From NCBI RefSeq assembly GCF_051014445.1, contig NW_027488377.1, positions 1,240,001 through 1,304,000 on the forward strand: DNA of 64,000 bases, written 5' to 3'. Position numbers and translations under genes: made by a program. This document shows positions 7,006 to 20,382 of the stretch, piece by piece (within the stretch, counting starts at the first letter, position 1; every line of letters begins with the position of its first letter). The notes under the pieces are model-generated. The model was not told where the DNA came from, did no database searches, and saw only the letters and a program-made list of their open reading frames with translations. This DNA is from Colletes latitarsis (taxonomy: Eukaryota > Arthropoda > Insecta > Hymenoptera > Colletidae).

Positions 7006-10000
7006 ACTCTTGCTGCTTTCTTACAAATTCACACGTTTGCTAACTAGCTTACTGCTTGCATACAAGCTCCCCGCTTGCTTGCTAAATTACCGCTAGCTTA
7101 AAAGCTTCCTGCTTGCTTACCTGCTTACTGCTTGCTTACTAGCTTGCAGCTTTGTTACGGCCTTAATACATTCCTACTAGCTCACTGCACCTTACTAGTT
7201 TACTGCTAGCTTACACGCTTACTCCATGCTCGCTGGCTTAATTGTGGCTTACTAGCTTCATGCACGCCTACTGGCTTTCTGTCTGCTTGCTAGCTTGCTG
7301 CTAGCTTTCTAGCGTACAGCTTGCTTACTAGTATACCGCTTTCTTACCTGCTAATTGCCTCCTTACTATTCTGCTGTTTGACTACTAGCGTAATTGTTTC
7401 TTACCAGCTTACTGCTTGCTTACTAGCATACTGCTTCCTCACTAGCGTCCTACTCGCCTAATAGCTCAGTGCTTTCTTACTAACTTACTGCTTGCATACT
7501 AGCCTACTACTTCCTTACTAGAAAACTGCATTCTCACCAGGTTACTGCTTGCTTAATAGCTTACTGCATGCTCAATAGCTAACTGCTCTCTTGCTAGCCT
7601 GCTCCGTGCATTCTGGCTTACTGCCTGCTTACTAGCTTGCTGCTTGCTTTCTAACATACAGCACGCTGATTGGCATAAAGCTTTCCTACTAGCTAACAGC
7701 TTTCTTACCAGTTTACAGCTTCCTTACTAGAGTACTGCTTCCATACTAGCTTCCTGCTCGCTTACTCGCTTTCTGCTTGCTTATTAGCTTCCTCCTCGCT
7801 TACTAGCTCACTGTTTGCTGACTGGCTTACTCCTTGCTTACTAGCTTGCTTCTTGCTTTCTAGCTTTCTGCTTGCTTACTACCATAATGCTTTCTTACCA
7901 GCATACTGCTAGCTTACGCGCTCACTGTTTGCTTACTGGCTTCCTCCTCACTTACTAGCTCACAGCTTGCTTACTATCTCCCTGCTTGCTATCTAGCTTA
8001 CTGCTTGCTTACTAGCTTACTGCAAGCTTACATGTTTACTGCTTTCTTGCTAGCTTCCCGCTCGCTTACAAGCTCACTGCTTGCGTACTAACTTACTTCT
8101 TGCTTACAAGCTTACTACTTCCTTACTAGCTACCTGGTTCCGTACAACCTTGCTGCTTGCTTACAAGCTTATTGCTTCCTTACTAGCTTACTGCTGGCTT
8201 ACTAGCTCACTGCTTGCTTACTTGCATACCGCTTTCTTACTTGCTAATTGCTTCCTTACTAGTCTGCTGTTTGATTACTTGCTTAATTGTTTCTTACCAG
8301 CTTGCTGCTTTTTTACTAACTAAAAGCTTTCGCACTAGCTCACTGCACGCTTACTAACTTACTGCTTTCTTCGCAGCCGAATGCTTCCTTACTAGCTTCC
8401 TCCTTGCCTACTAGATTACTGCCTCCTGACTAGCCCGCTGCTTGCATACTAGCTTACAGCTTGCATACCAGCTTACTGCTTGCTTAAATGCTAACTGCTA
8501 TCTAGATTACTGCTTGCTTCCTAGCTTGCTGCTTGCTTCCTAGCTTACCACTTGCTTAGTAGCGCAATGTGTTCTTACTAGCTAACTGCTTTCTGACTAT
8601 CCTGCTGCTTACTTACTAGCTTACTGCATGCTTAATTGCTAACTGCTTGTTTACTAGCTTACTGCTTGCCTACAAGCTTACTGCTTGCTTACTAGCCTAC
8701 TGCTTGCTTAGTAGTTTACTGGTTGCTCAATAGCTAACTGCTTCCTTACTAGCCCGCTGCTTGCTTACTATATTACTGCTGTGCTACTAGCTCCCTGCAC
8801 ACATGCCAGATCACTGCTTGCTTACAATCTTACTACTTGCTTACTACCTTCTTACTAGCTATCTGCTTTCTTACCAGCTTACTGCTTGCTTACAAGCTTA
8901 CTGTTTGCTTACTAGCTTTCACCTCGCTTACAATCTCACCCCTTGCTTACTAGCTCACTGCTTGCTTACAAGCTTACTACTTGGTTACTAGCTCACAGCT
9001 TTCCAACCAGCATACCGCTTGCTTACTAGATTACTGCTATGCTACTAGCTCCCATCTCGCTTACAAGCTCATTGCTTGCTTACTAGATTACTGCTTGCTT
9101 ACTAGCTTACTGCATGCTTAATTGCTAACTGCTTCCTTACTAGCTTAATGCTTGCTTACTACCTAACTGCTTTCTTATTACATACCTGCTTTCTTCTTAA
9201 CTAACAGCTTTCTTACTAGCCAGCTGCTGGCTTACTAGCTTACAGCTTTGATACTACCTTACTGCTTTGTTACTACCTTCCTGCTTTGTTACTAGCTTAC
9301 TGCTTGCTTACCGGCCTACTGCTTGCTTAGTATCTTACTGCTAGCTTAGTCGATTACCGCTTGCTTACTAGTTTATTGCTTGCTTACTAGCTTGCTGCTT
9401 GCTTACTAGCTTGTTGCTTGCCTTTTAAGCTTAGTGCTTGCTTACTAGCTTACTGCTTGCTTACTAGCCTGCTGCCCGCTTTCTAGCTTAGTGCTTCCTT
9501 ACTACCTTCCCGCTAGATTACCAGCCCACTGCTTGCTTACTAGCTTACTGCTTGCTTACTAGCTTACTTCTAGCTTACTCGCCTACTGCTTGCTTACTAG
9601 CCTGCTGCTTGCTTTCTAGCTTAGTGCTTCCTTACTAGCTTACTTCTTGCTTACTAGATAACTGCTTTCATAATAGCCTGCTCCTTGCTTTCTAGCTTAC
9701 TGCTTCCTTTAATGCTCACTGCTTGCTTACTAGCTTACTGCTTGCATATAAGATTACTGCTTGCTTACTGGCATATTGCTTTCTTACTAGCTCACTGCTT
9801 GCAAACTAGCTTACCGATTCCTTACTAGCTTACAGAAAGCTGACACGCTTACTGCTTTCTTACTAGCACCTCCACGCATAGTAGAATTCTGCTTGCTTAC
9901 CAGCTTACTGCTTGCTTAGTAGCATACTCCTTTTTTACTAGCTCACTACTTGCTATGTGCTTGCATACTAGCATACAGCTAACTTACCAGCTTACTGCTT

Positions 10001-10371
10001 GCCTACTAGATTACTGGTTGCATACTAGCACACAACTTGCTTACAGTCAAACTTCATCCTTTCTAGCTTACTGCTAGCTGAATAGCTAACTGCTTTCCTA
10101 ATAGCCTGCTGTTTTCTTTCTAGCTTACTGCTTGCTTACTAGCTTGCTGCTTGCTTTCTAGCTTACTGCTTGCTTGCTATTACACAGCTTCCTTACTAGC
10201 TTCTATTTGGCTTACAATCTCACTGCTTGCTTTCTAGCTTGTTGCTTGCTTACTAGCTAACTGCTTGCTTACTAGCTTACTACTTCCTTACTATCTACCT
10301 GCTTGCTTACCAGATTACTACTCGCTTACCAGCTTCCTTCTCGCTTACTAGCTTACTGCTTGCTTACTAGC
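7006..10371 (+). repeat. 19-bp satellite, block 1
   Basis: Tandem copies of GCTTACTGCTTGCTTACTA, diverged but in register for long stretches. The unit is itself an 11-mer plus an 8-mer related to each other (GCTTACTGCTT and GCTTACTA), which suggests an older, shorter ancestor. Leu/Ala/Tyr-rich open frames inside are artefacts of the repeat. No gene is present. Confidence 0.95.
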
Positions 10372-12097
10372 TGTTAAAAAGCTGATGCTTTTAACGACGA
10401 GGACCGGATAGTGGTACAGAAGTTTTCAGGGAAAATTATTATGGGCGTCTGGTTTTCTTTTCGTCGGCCTTCTACGCTGAACTTTTATTACAATAGTAAA
10501 CAATTTGAATAAATATTAAGAAAACGAAAAATAAATTATGAAATAATAAAGAAGAAGGACGTTGCCTGCATCGTCTGTGCCGGTCGCCGAACTCGCCGGG
10601 TTGAGGTAGGTCATGGTTCCTATAATCAGAAAAACACGGCTATGTGTTAGACACACGTAAACACGTTATACGTATCTATGCCGCGTTTGTGTCCTCACGC
10701 TCGTGGCTTCGGGATTCGAATGTATAGGAGCGGAGAATTACGCTCGCTCGTAATGTACGAGCTCTCTAGTGGACTGTATTTTTAATTTTGGCTTTTGATA
10801 AAGAATCAATTCCATATCTACGCCGTTTGCAGTGGATTACCTTGTGGACGGGATTGCAAGTGGAGGTTGTAAGGCTCCAAATGAACTTTTCCCGTGAGTC
10901 TGTCCACTGAGTCTATGCGTCGAAACGCAGTGCAGTGCAACAGCCCGACCGTCGAACTGTGGCTGCTCTTGGCTGTTTCAACAGACGACTTATTGGTCAG
11001 GGGTTGCACTACGGAGCCCGACTGCACGTGGTTCACTGCACGTTGCACATCTATTCGTTGTCACTTAGCAGTATTTGAACCACGTGGGGGCCTGACCCAC
11101 GACTCCGTTACTCCTCCGCATAGGTGCTCCTCTAAACGCTACACCGGCGGGATCTGTAGGAGTAAGGACTCGCAGACCGGAATAGTCAGGCGTCCTTTGT
11201 GGACGTCGACCCGACTACAATGGACCCACCTGGATGGTTCACCACGTAGGTGCCTCCCTTTGGTGTCTCCTCAGCCTGGCGGTAATCACAAGAAAATTGA
11301 ATCGTAATTTTGCCAACTATCTTATGTCTCGATCGTTTATACGATCGACACGACCGCTCAATTCTGCACGGAGGGATCGAACACCTTACTGGTGTATATT
11401 CTCGATCACTCCACAGGATATCGAACACCTTACTGGTGTATTTTCTCGATCTCCTGTCGCAGGACTGAATTCGTGGATTCTCGATTTGGGAAATCCCATA
11501 CAAGATTCCGGGGCGTACTTGACCGAATCTAAACCGATACGTTTGTCAAGGAAAAGGCGGATTATTTCCACACTTTTCTCGAGTTTTACCAAATTCTCAG
11601 CTGTGCGAGGTCAATCAGTGGACCCGCACCAGACTGAACATCTACTCTTTACACCCTTTAACTACAGGCAGAATCGTTCTGAATATTAAACAATGAGAAC
11701 TCTCCTTTTGTAAATCTTTCCGTTCGAGTGCAATCGGGAGCCGATCCGCTCTAGTTGGAAGTCTACGTAAGACTGCGCGGATTGACAGCCGAAGTCGCGG
11801 CCGCGTTACTCTAATTAGTCGTTACGCGGCGCTGTCTAAATTTCGGCAGCCTTTCTTCGTCTGATTCTTAGCGCACTATTCTCTCACGGTACTGACGACA
11901 TCACCACCGTTAGCACACTCGAATCGAAGGTAATGAGCCGTTACCGATGCCAGAAAAACTAGTAATAAACGCGTTTTCCTATCACTGCTCGCTGTACAAA
12001 TTCTCTTAGAGATAACCTCCCGATTATTGTACGCTAACAGAATTAACGGTAATCGTGGCCGAGGACAATCGCCCGGCATTATGACCACCTTTAAACA
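10372..12097. mobile_element. Candidate LTR or other inserted element inside the 19-bp satellite
   Basis: A 1726-bp non-satellite segment starting TGTTAAAAAG and ending TTTAAACA (TG...CA ends), flanked by CTAGC (10367-10371) and CTAGT (12098-12102), a possible 5-bp duplication with one mismatch. The satellite itself contains CTAGC, so the duplication is weak evidence. The left end folds as a hairpin (GTTAAAA/TTTTAAC). A hairpin at 11329-11348 and a tandem duplication at 11376-11451 are internal. TTTATT near 10486 gives an AATAAA on the minus strand about 110 bp from the left end. Short ORFs of 137-151 codons show no recognisable domain. It might be a long solo LTR in minus orientation or a fragment of unrelated DNA. 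Confidence 0.4.
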
Positions 12098-14752
12098 CTA
12101 GTTAACTGCTATCTTACTAGCCTGCTCCGTGCCTTCTAGCTTATTGCTTGCTTACTAGCTTACTGGCTGCTTACTAGCTTACTGCGTGCTTACTAGCTTA
12201 CTGCTCGCCTACTAGCGTACTGCTTCCTTACTAGCATACTACTTTCTTACTAGATAACTGCTTTCCTACTAGCTTGCGGATTGCTTACTAGCTCACTGCT
12301 TGCTTGCAAGCATGGTGCTTTCTTACTAGCTTACAGCTTGTATACTAGCATACTGCTTTCATACTAGCTTCCTCCTCGCTTGCTAGCTCACTGCTTGCTT
12401 ACTAGCTGACAGCAAGCTTACTCGCTTACTGCTTGCTTACTAGCTTGCTGCTTGCTTTCTAGCTTACTGATTGCTGACTAGCTTCCTGCTTGCTTTCTAG
12501 CATACTGTTTGCCTACTACCATACAGCTTCCTTACTAGTTAACTGCTTTCTTACTAGCCTGCCGCTTGCATTCTAGCATACAGCACGCTTACTAACTTGC
12601 TGATTGTCTTAAAGCTTACAGCTTGCGTACTAGCATACTGCTTCCTTACTAGCTTCCACCTCGCTTACTCGCTCACTGCTTTCTTACTAGCTTTCTGTTA
12701 GCTTAATCGCTTACTGCTTGCTTATAGCCTGCTGCTTGCTTTCTGGCTTACTGCTTGCTTACTAGCTTACTGCTTTGTTGGTATCTTATTGCATTGTGAT
12801 AAGCTGGCTGCTTGCTTATAGCTAACTCCTTTCTTACTAGCCTGCTCCCTGCTTTCTAGCATACCGCTTTCTTAGTAGCTAATTTTTCCATACTAGCCAG
12901 CTGCTTGCTCACTAGCTTACCTGTTGTCTACTAGGTTGCTGCTTGCTTACTCGCTTACTGCTTGCTTACTAGATTCCTGCTTGCCTTCTAGCATACTGTT
13001 TCCTTACAACATCCATGCTCGCTTACTAGCTCACTGCTTGCTCTCTAGCTTACCGCTTGCTTACTGGATTTCTGCTTGTTTACTATCTTACAGCTTTGTT
13101 ACTAACTTACTGCTTTGTTACTAACTTACTGCTTGTTACAAGCTTACTGCCTGCCTTCTAGCTTACAGCATCCTTGGTAGCTGCATGCTTTCATACCAGT
13201 TTACTGGTTGCTTACAGACTTACTGCTTGCCAACTAGCTTACTGCTTTCCTACTAGCTAACTGCTTTCTGACTAGCCTGCTGCTTGCTTAGTAGAGTACT
13301 TTTTGCTCACTAGCTTACTGCTAACTTACTAGCATACTGCTTCTTTATTAGCTTCCTGCTTGCTTACTTGCTCACTGCTTGCTTACTAGCTCGCTGCTTG
13401 CTTACTAGTTTACTGGATGCTTACTAGCCTCCTGCTCGCTTACTAGCTCACTGCTCGCTTACTAGGACACTGCTAGCTGACTAGGTTACTGCTTGCTTTC
13501 TATTTTACTAGTAGCTTGCAAACTAACTGCTTTCTAACCAGTTTACGTCTTGCTTATTAGCTAAGTGCATGCTTACTAGCTTACTGCTTCCTTACCAGCT
13601 TCCTGCTTGCTTACTAGCTCGCTGATTGCTTATTAGATTACTGCTAGCTTACTACCTCACTGCGCGCCTACTTGTTCACTGCTTGCTTTCTAGCCTACTT
13701 CTTGCTTACTCGCCTACTGCTTCCTTTCTAGCACACTGCTCTCCTACTAGCTAATTGCTTTCATTCTAGCCTGCTACTTGCATACTAGCATACCAGTTGC
13801 TGACTAGTTTACTGCTTGCATACTAGCATACTGCTCCCTTACTAGCGCCGAGCTCGCTTTCTAGCTCACTGCTTGCTTACTAGCTTACTGCTAGCTTACT
13901 GCTTGCTTACTAGCATACTGCTGCCATACTACCTCGTTGCTCGCTTACTAGTTCACTGCTTGCCTACTAGGTTACTGCTTGCTTACTAACATGCTGCTTC
14001 CTTACTAGCTTCCTGCTCGCTTAATAGCTCACAACTTGCTTCCGAGCTTACTGCTTGCCTTCTATCTTAATGCTTGCGTACAAGATTACTCCTTGCTTAC
14101 TAGTTTGCTGCTTGCTCAAAAGCTAGCTGCTTTGTTACTAGCATGCAGATTGCTTTCTAGCATACCGCTTCCATTCTAGCCCCCTGCTCACTTACTAGCT
14201 CATTTCTTGCCTACTAGCTTACTGCATGCTTACTAGGTTGATGCTTGCTTCCTAGCTTACAGCTTGCTTACTAGCCTCCTGCTTGCTTTCTAGCTTAGTG
14301 CTAGCTTATTCGCTTACTGCTTACCTACTAGCTTTCTGCTTGCTTCCTAACTTAGTGCTTCCTTACCTGCTTCCTGCTTGCTTACTAACCTACTGCTGGT
14401 TTACTAGCATTCTGCTAGCTTGCTCGCTTCCTGCTTGGTTGCTAGCTTGCAGCTTGCTTTCGAGCTAACTGCTGGTATACTCGCATACTGCTTTCTTACT
14501 AGCTAATTGCTTTCTTACTAGTCACCTCCTTGCATTCTAGCTTATTCCTTGCTAACTAGCATACTGCCTGCTTTCTATCTCACTGGTTGCTTACTAGCTT
14601 ACTCCTTGCTTACTAGTTTGCTGCATGCTCAATAGCTAACGGATTTCTTACTAGCCAGCTGCATGCTTTCTAGCTTACTGCGCGCTTACTAGCATACTGC
14701 TTCCTTACTAGCTTCCTCCTCGCTTACTAGCTTACTGCTTGCATACTAGCTT
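12098..14752 (+). repeat. 19-bp satellite, block 2
   Basis: Same unit as at 7006-10371, with similar divergence. It ends in the target duplication TTGCATACTAGCTT (14739-14752) of the retrotransposon that follows. No gene. Confidence 0.95.
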
Positions 14753-15194
14753 CTTTTTTTTTTTCTTCGTGGGGAAAATCTTCGTAAGACTCCCTTCCAC
14801 CTCTTTGGGGAGAGGCGGGAGGGGTTTGTGGGATTCCCCGCGCCCATGGACTGACGGGCGCGGGCGCTACCCACTAAAAACACCACGGTGACCCTTCCGC
14901 ACGATTTGGGAGGATACCGGGAATCGCTCGAAGCATACTTCCGGTAACCTCCACGTGCCTGCGCTGTGCGCCCATCCATGGGGGGACAAAAGGTTCCTCC
15001 TGGCTGTCACGCTATCTCATGGCGGCAGGACGAGGTCACTCCGTCCTACCGCCTTCTGTCTCGGGGCTGCGTTCTGTGGCGGATGCGAGCCCCAACTCGC
15101 AACCGCCCGCGACCCCATTTCTACCCCTCGGCGGCTGGTGGCTGGTGGCTGGTGGCTGGTGGCCGCTCCATGCCACCGAGGGTGCCTTCCGGTG

Positions 15195-18126
15195 ACGCCG
15201 ACCAGGTCACGGCGCTCCCTCTCCCATGCAGGGCACATCTCGAGGGTGTGTTCAGCCGTGTTCTGCTCAGCGTCACAATGGCAGCAACGCGCCGTCGGCT
15301 CCTTCCCTATCCGGTACAGGTATCTCCCGAAGCTGCCATGCCCGCAGGTCACCTATGCCATCCGGTAAGTGAGGCTTTCATGGCCTCTGTCCAACCACTC
15401 TCTCAGGAGTGGCCGAACAGCCCCGACAATCCGGTGCCCCGCGGTTGGCAGAGCCAAGCGCTCCTGCCACGCGATCATCACGAACTGCCGGGCCTGGCGC
15501 TTCAAATCGCCCCAAGCAGGTTCCTACGCTCCCGGGACCGCTCCCACCCCCGCGCGACAGTCGACGCGGTAACGATACAGCACCGCGTGCGACCGCGCGA
15601 GGATGTCTATGGGCGGCATCCCGGCAAGAACCGTCGCCGCCTCATGCGACACGGTCCGGTACCCGCGGACGACCCGCAACGCCATCCGCCTCTGCACCGG
15701 ACGCAGCATCGTCATGCTGCGCCGGGAGGCCGCCAGGTTGTCCGCCCAGACGGGGGCCCCGTAAAGGGCCACCGACTGTACCATTGCCACATAGAGGGTG
15801 CGCACTCTGCCAGCCGGACCCCCAGGTTGGTTAGTATTCGGCCTAAAGCCGTGACCATCCCCTCCAACCGGGGGAACAGACAATGGAAATGCTCCTCGGA
15901 TCGCCAGTGGCTATCGAGGATCAGCCCCAGATACCTCATCTGGGGTTTCACCTCGATATCAGCCACACCTACCCGGATCAGAGGGCGTAGCGGATCCTGC
16001 CGAGGTGAATGGAAAGCTATAACTTCGGTCTTATGGACCGCCACCGTTATCCCCATACCCCTGATCCGACCGACGACGCGCTGCGCCCCCTCCTCCGCGA
16101 GACGCTTGGCCCTCCCCCAGTGCGCCCCGACGGCCAGCACCAGTGTGTCATCTGCATAACACACGGCGCTGACGCCCTCCGCGAGGTCGGCCCGCAACAC
16201 CTTATCGTATGCGACATTCCACAGGAGTGGCCCGAGGACCGATCCCTGCGGAACGCCGCAGAACACCTCCCTCCGCATATCTCCATCCCGGCCCGGATAC
16301 TCGATCCACCTGCCACGGAGATAATCCCCGACGACTGGCCTGAGATAAGGAGGGACCCGATGATCTTCGAGCCCCCTCCTTATCTCTTCCCAGGGAAGGG
16401 TGTTAAAGGCGTTGGCAATATCCAAGTATACTGCCAAAGCAACCCTACCCCAGGAGACGGCCGATTCCGAGAGGGCCCTCACGCGACCTATCGCGTCGAT
16501 TGTCGATCGACCCTCCCGGAAGCCGTACTGGCAGTCGGGCAGGCCGTGGGCACACCGCGACAGGTGCTCCACGAGGCGGGCGGCAATCACGCGCTCGTAA
16601 AGCTTGCCCACCTCGTCGAGGAGGCAGACGGGCCGGTATGCCTGAGGGAGGCTCTGCGGGCCGACCCGCCTTCCGGAGGAGGACTATCCTCGCCACTCTC
16701 CAACTAGGGGGGAATCGCTCGTCCCTCAGGCATCGGTCAAACAACCGCCTGCGGTCGGCCCCAAGGACGCCGTGGACCAGAACCCAAACCCGGCCAGGCA
16801 CACCATCCGGCCCCGGGGCCGTGTTACGAGCCTCGAGCCGTTTGATGGCTGTGGCCAGCTCCTCCTGCGAGACCCCCCGCTCGGCCGCCCACTCAATTGG
16901 GACAGCCATCGCCGCCGGAGGACGTGATCCTCCCTCCCCATTTGGAAAGAGAGTATTGACCACGTACTCCAGCAGCCGGGTGTCAAGACCCTCGGTGTCA
17001 GGGGGCGCCCACGGGCGGAGCTTGTTTAGCTCCACCTTATACGGGCGCCTCCAAGGATCGTCATCGAGGGATTGGAGGAGCTCCATCCATGCCCGGGTTT
17101 TGGCCCATTTGATGGCGGCCTGCAGAGCAACCCGAGCCGTACTGTGTGACTCATACAGGTTATCTGCCCTCGCTCGCGCCACGCCATCGCCTCATCGTAG
17201 ACGACGGGGCGCGTGGGTGTACTGGCGTAGGGCGCGCACACTCGCGACTCGCAATTCTGCGATCGCAGCCGACCACCAGTACACCGCTCGGCGAGGAGAA
17301 GCCCGCCCGACCCGGGGCATCGCCGTGTCGCAAATATTTGCGACTAATCCGCCGAGCCGGGCGACCTCCTCCGTTATGCTCGGCAACTCGGCCGCCCCCT
17401 GTGGCCAAGTTGCAGCGAGAGCAGCTGCCATCATAGCGTCCTTGTCCAGGCGCCAAGGCGCCCAGCGGCGTGGTGGGGCGCCAACCGGGCGGTGGTGTCG
17501 GGATATACATCCGGGTACAGACACCACCATTCCAATATACCGGTGGTCCGAGAGTGTCTCTGCCCTCCCCCCCAACCACCTGCCATCCCTTCACCATGCG
17601 CACGGCGTTGGGAGTCCCGAATCCAATATCCACGATGGCCCCCCATATTGCCGCACACACGTGTGCCCCGACCCCCGGTTCAGTAACCGAAGGTCGAGCC
17701 CGGCCGCCCAGTCGCCCAGGATCCCACCGTGAACGGAGGTCCTGGGGGATCCCCACGCCAGCGAGTTGGCGTTAAATTCCCCCAGTACCAGCACCGGCCT
17801 CGCCGCGAAGCGCTGCACGCAAGCCGCGACCTCGGCCTGGTACTGCTCGAACGCGGCGTGGCCACTGCGGGGTGAGATGTAGCACCCCATCACGGCGACT
17901 CCCTCGCAGTCCACGGCGACGAAGCCCCGACCGCGCTCAAGGATGGAGGAAGGCGGGGACCCGTCGCCTCCTACCCATACCGCTGCCAATGAGGGTGATC
18001 AAGGAAGCGGTACGGCTCGGCGGCGACCGCCAGGCCAACCCCCCACTCCGCGAGGACTTGGGACATCATATCCTGTGCCGCGCGGCAGTGGTTGAGGTTG
18101 GCCTGGAGGAGAAGACGGGGCGGCAT
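15195..18126 (-). pseudogene. ORF2 (endonuclease-reverse transcriptase) of element C
   Basis: The ATG (18124-18126) overlaps the ORF1 stop as TAATG. The frame is broken into at least four pieces. The endonuclease piece (17591-17989) keeps the GRGFVAVD and ISPRSG motifs, but the conserved GDFNAKS reads GEFNANS. The reverse transcriptase piece (15712-16611) keeps LDIANAFNT and YADD, and shifts frame after NLG at a C-run. The Cys/His cluster CCHCDAE...H...C is at 15017-15352 in coordinate terms, after which coding sequence corresponding to the last about 80 codons in element B is missing and the text joins 3'UTR sequence. The exact 3' boundary is therefore uncertain. It would have encoded the nicking and reverse transcription activities of R1-type retrotransposition. 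Confidence 0.8.
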
Positions 18127-19993
18127 TACTTAGCGGCCGCCCCAGTCTCCTCCCGCCTGTCCGTCCCCGTGGCACCGTCCACCACCATTGTGGACGATGC
18201 CACCAACTGCGGAGCCTGAACCGGGGAGGGCCGAATCCCCCTCTTCTTCCGGGAGGTGGGAGAGCACTTTTTGCTCCCAACCCTGTGATCTGCCGGCCTC
18301 CCCATGTCGGCACATAGCGGGCAGTGGGGGGCCGCCAAGCACTGGCTCGCGCGGTGGTCTTTCGCTTCGCAGCGGTAACACTGACCGCTGCGGTCCACCG
18401 ACGAAGTGCACCACTGCATCACGTGCCCCAACTCGAGGCAGCGGTGATACTGGAGCGGGCGCGGCGTGAGTATCTCCACTCGCGCCGAAACCCACCCCAC
18501 CAAAACCCTCCCGGATTCCGGCAATTTATGGGCGGTGGAGAGGGGGCAGCGGGCCCACACGGACCCCAGGCCGGAAGGAGATCTGCGGATCTCCCTGACC
18601 CGCAAGTCCCCATCAGGGCAATCCCCCGCCCTTGTTAGGGCACGCGCCACGTCCTCCGCGGTGATCGTGTCGTCCAGCCCACACACGCGCATCTCCGTGC
18701 GCTTCGTGGGCCGGGCGACCCGGACACCCCGTTCGCCCAGCTGCTCCCGGAGCCTCTGGGCGAGTCGGTCCGCCTTCACGCCGCCGTCTGGTCCGGGGAT
18801 CTCCAGCAGGAGACCCCCAGTCACGGCCTGCTTCGCCCTCACGGAAGCGATGCCAAGCTCTTCCAGTGACACATTGTTCCTGGTAAGCCCCATCGCCACC
18901 GCGAGTGTCAGGTCGCCCCCCTGCGCAACGGTCAGCGCTACCACTGCCGTTTTAGAGGGGCGGCCAAGTCGCGCCTTCGCGTCCTTTCCTTTGGCCGCGG
19001 GCGGCGGGGACGGAGGCTGCGCCTGCGAGGCCTTCCTCGCCGCCCTCCTCGCCCACCGTCCCACCACCTCGCTCCACGACACCCCCCCCCCTTGGGGCGG
19101 TGCCGCGGATGACGCGGGAACCGGGACTATGGGTGCGCTTCCTCCCTTGGGGATCACAACCCGAGGCCCTGGAGCCCCCACGGTGGGCGGAGCCTTCGCT
19201 CCCCCCACCTTCGCCTTCCCCGATTGTTCCGGTATTGGTCGAGGGGCACCGCGTTCCTGCTGCCCGCTGTACCGGGGAGGAGCTCATCCCGGAAGGCGGC
19301 CAGCTTCCGGACAATCATTTCCCCAATCCTCCTCAGAAGTTCGTCCTCTGTGGAGAACGGGGAACTCTGCGCGGACGGAGTGCGGGCGGAAGGGCTTGTA
19401 GAGCCTCGCACCACCGCCGCCGCACCCCGCTTATTTGCCACCGCTGGGGCACGCGGTGGAGGATGCGGGAGGACTAGAGGGAGGGCCGCGCCATTCCAGC
19501 AGGCCTCTGCCCTCCACCTCCGCCGTCTCTCCTCCTCCAACAGGAGATGCAGACGGGCGTTCCGTCCGCTCAGCACTTGCGTCGCCTTCCTCATATTTTG
19601 CGCAGCCTCTCTCAGGGCCTCTGCGCCGCCGCTCTTCCACCCCTTAAAGGAGCAGGATGCGGCCACCTTCACCACCCGTCTGAGAGACGAGGATATCCTC
19701 ACGGAAATCTCCTCGGTTACCTCGTCCCTGAGGCATCTCACCATTACCACCGGGCTCATTGCCCTACCAACTCCGGAGACGGCCTGCCCCGTCCGCTTCC
19801 TCTTGGAGCCTATGTGGCTCCTGGCGGAGGAGAAGAATGAGACTGACGCAGTCTCGTCGTCCTCATCCGCCCTCCACGGAGCCGGATCAGGGGCTGAGTG
19901 AGGCGTGAGCGCCGTCATCCTAGCCCCAACACCGTCTTCGACCTCCCTCTCCGCAATAACCCGCCCCAACCCTGTTTTGTTATGGAAATCCAT
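18126..19993 (-). pseudogene. ORF1 (nucleic-acid-binding, gag-like protein) of element C
   Basis: Two overlapping frames, 19154-19993 (N-terminal half, acidic/Ser-rich then helical) and 18126-19208 (C-terminal half), imply one frameshift near 19180. The C-terminal half has three zinc knuckles: two canonical CX2CX4HX4C (first starting CHRC... in homologues; here YHRC, so the first Cys is lost) and a third CPLC...H...C variant. The stop TAA at 18126-18128 shares its last base with the ORF2 ATG. R1-clade ORF1 proteins package element RNA and can direct it to target chromatin. Confidence 0.8.
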
Positions 19994-20382
19994 TTAGTTC
20001 CCACGCGTAGGTCGGAAAAAAGGTCCACCCGGGCAGAGCCGCCATACCCGGGCAAGCCTAATACTCCGGGGGATTAGCAGGGGCCTCCGGAGGTGGTCGC
20101 ATGGGATTGGGCCTTCTCCCCCAACTATGCATCCCATCGCCGCGCACCATAGCTTAGGATTCGAGGGCGATTTTATAGAGTCGCCATACTCGCCGCCTGG
20201 GCGGCTAAGCCAAGGCCCCCGTTCCTCCTGCCGTCACGTAGCATTCACAAAACCAAAGAAGTAATTGTGGATGGGTCGTTGTGACGAACAACAGGAGGCT
20301 TACGGTGTGATAAGCATCAGGTACCACGGGGTCGCTACGCCCCGTCCAGTGGCTGACGATTGCCGGGCACAGTCCCTGAGGG

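Larger units (their letters stand above)
14753..20382 (-). mobile_element. R1-clade non-LTR retrotransposon copy C, full length but decayed
   Basis: Its tail is on the left (about 11 T on the plus strand at 14754-14764, then the family end CTTCGTGGGG) and its 5' end on the right (GAGGG at 20378-20382). A perfect 14-bp duplication, TTGCATACTAGCTT, flanks it at 14739-14752 and 20383-20396, showing target-primed insertion into the 19-bp satellite. Order on the minus strand: 5'UTR (19994-20382), ORF1, ORF2, 3'UTR. Both ORFs are frameshifted and part of the ORF2/3'UTR junction is deleted near 15190, so it is an old copy. The 3'UTR stem-loops survive in altered form. Confidence 0.93.

Noticed and set aside
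8081..8323. Leu/Ala/Tyr-rich ORFs in the 19-bp satellite (also 8803-8991, 12924-13124, 14283-14468, 21441-21698, 23644-23844, 26175-26375)
   Set aside because: They repeat with the satellite unit, lack any domain and occur wherever the array by chance lacks stops.
7006..10371. Regular short repeats considered as a CRISPR array
   Set aside because: Head-to-tail 19-bp units with no unique spacers, in eukaryotic DNA; it is a satellite.
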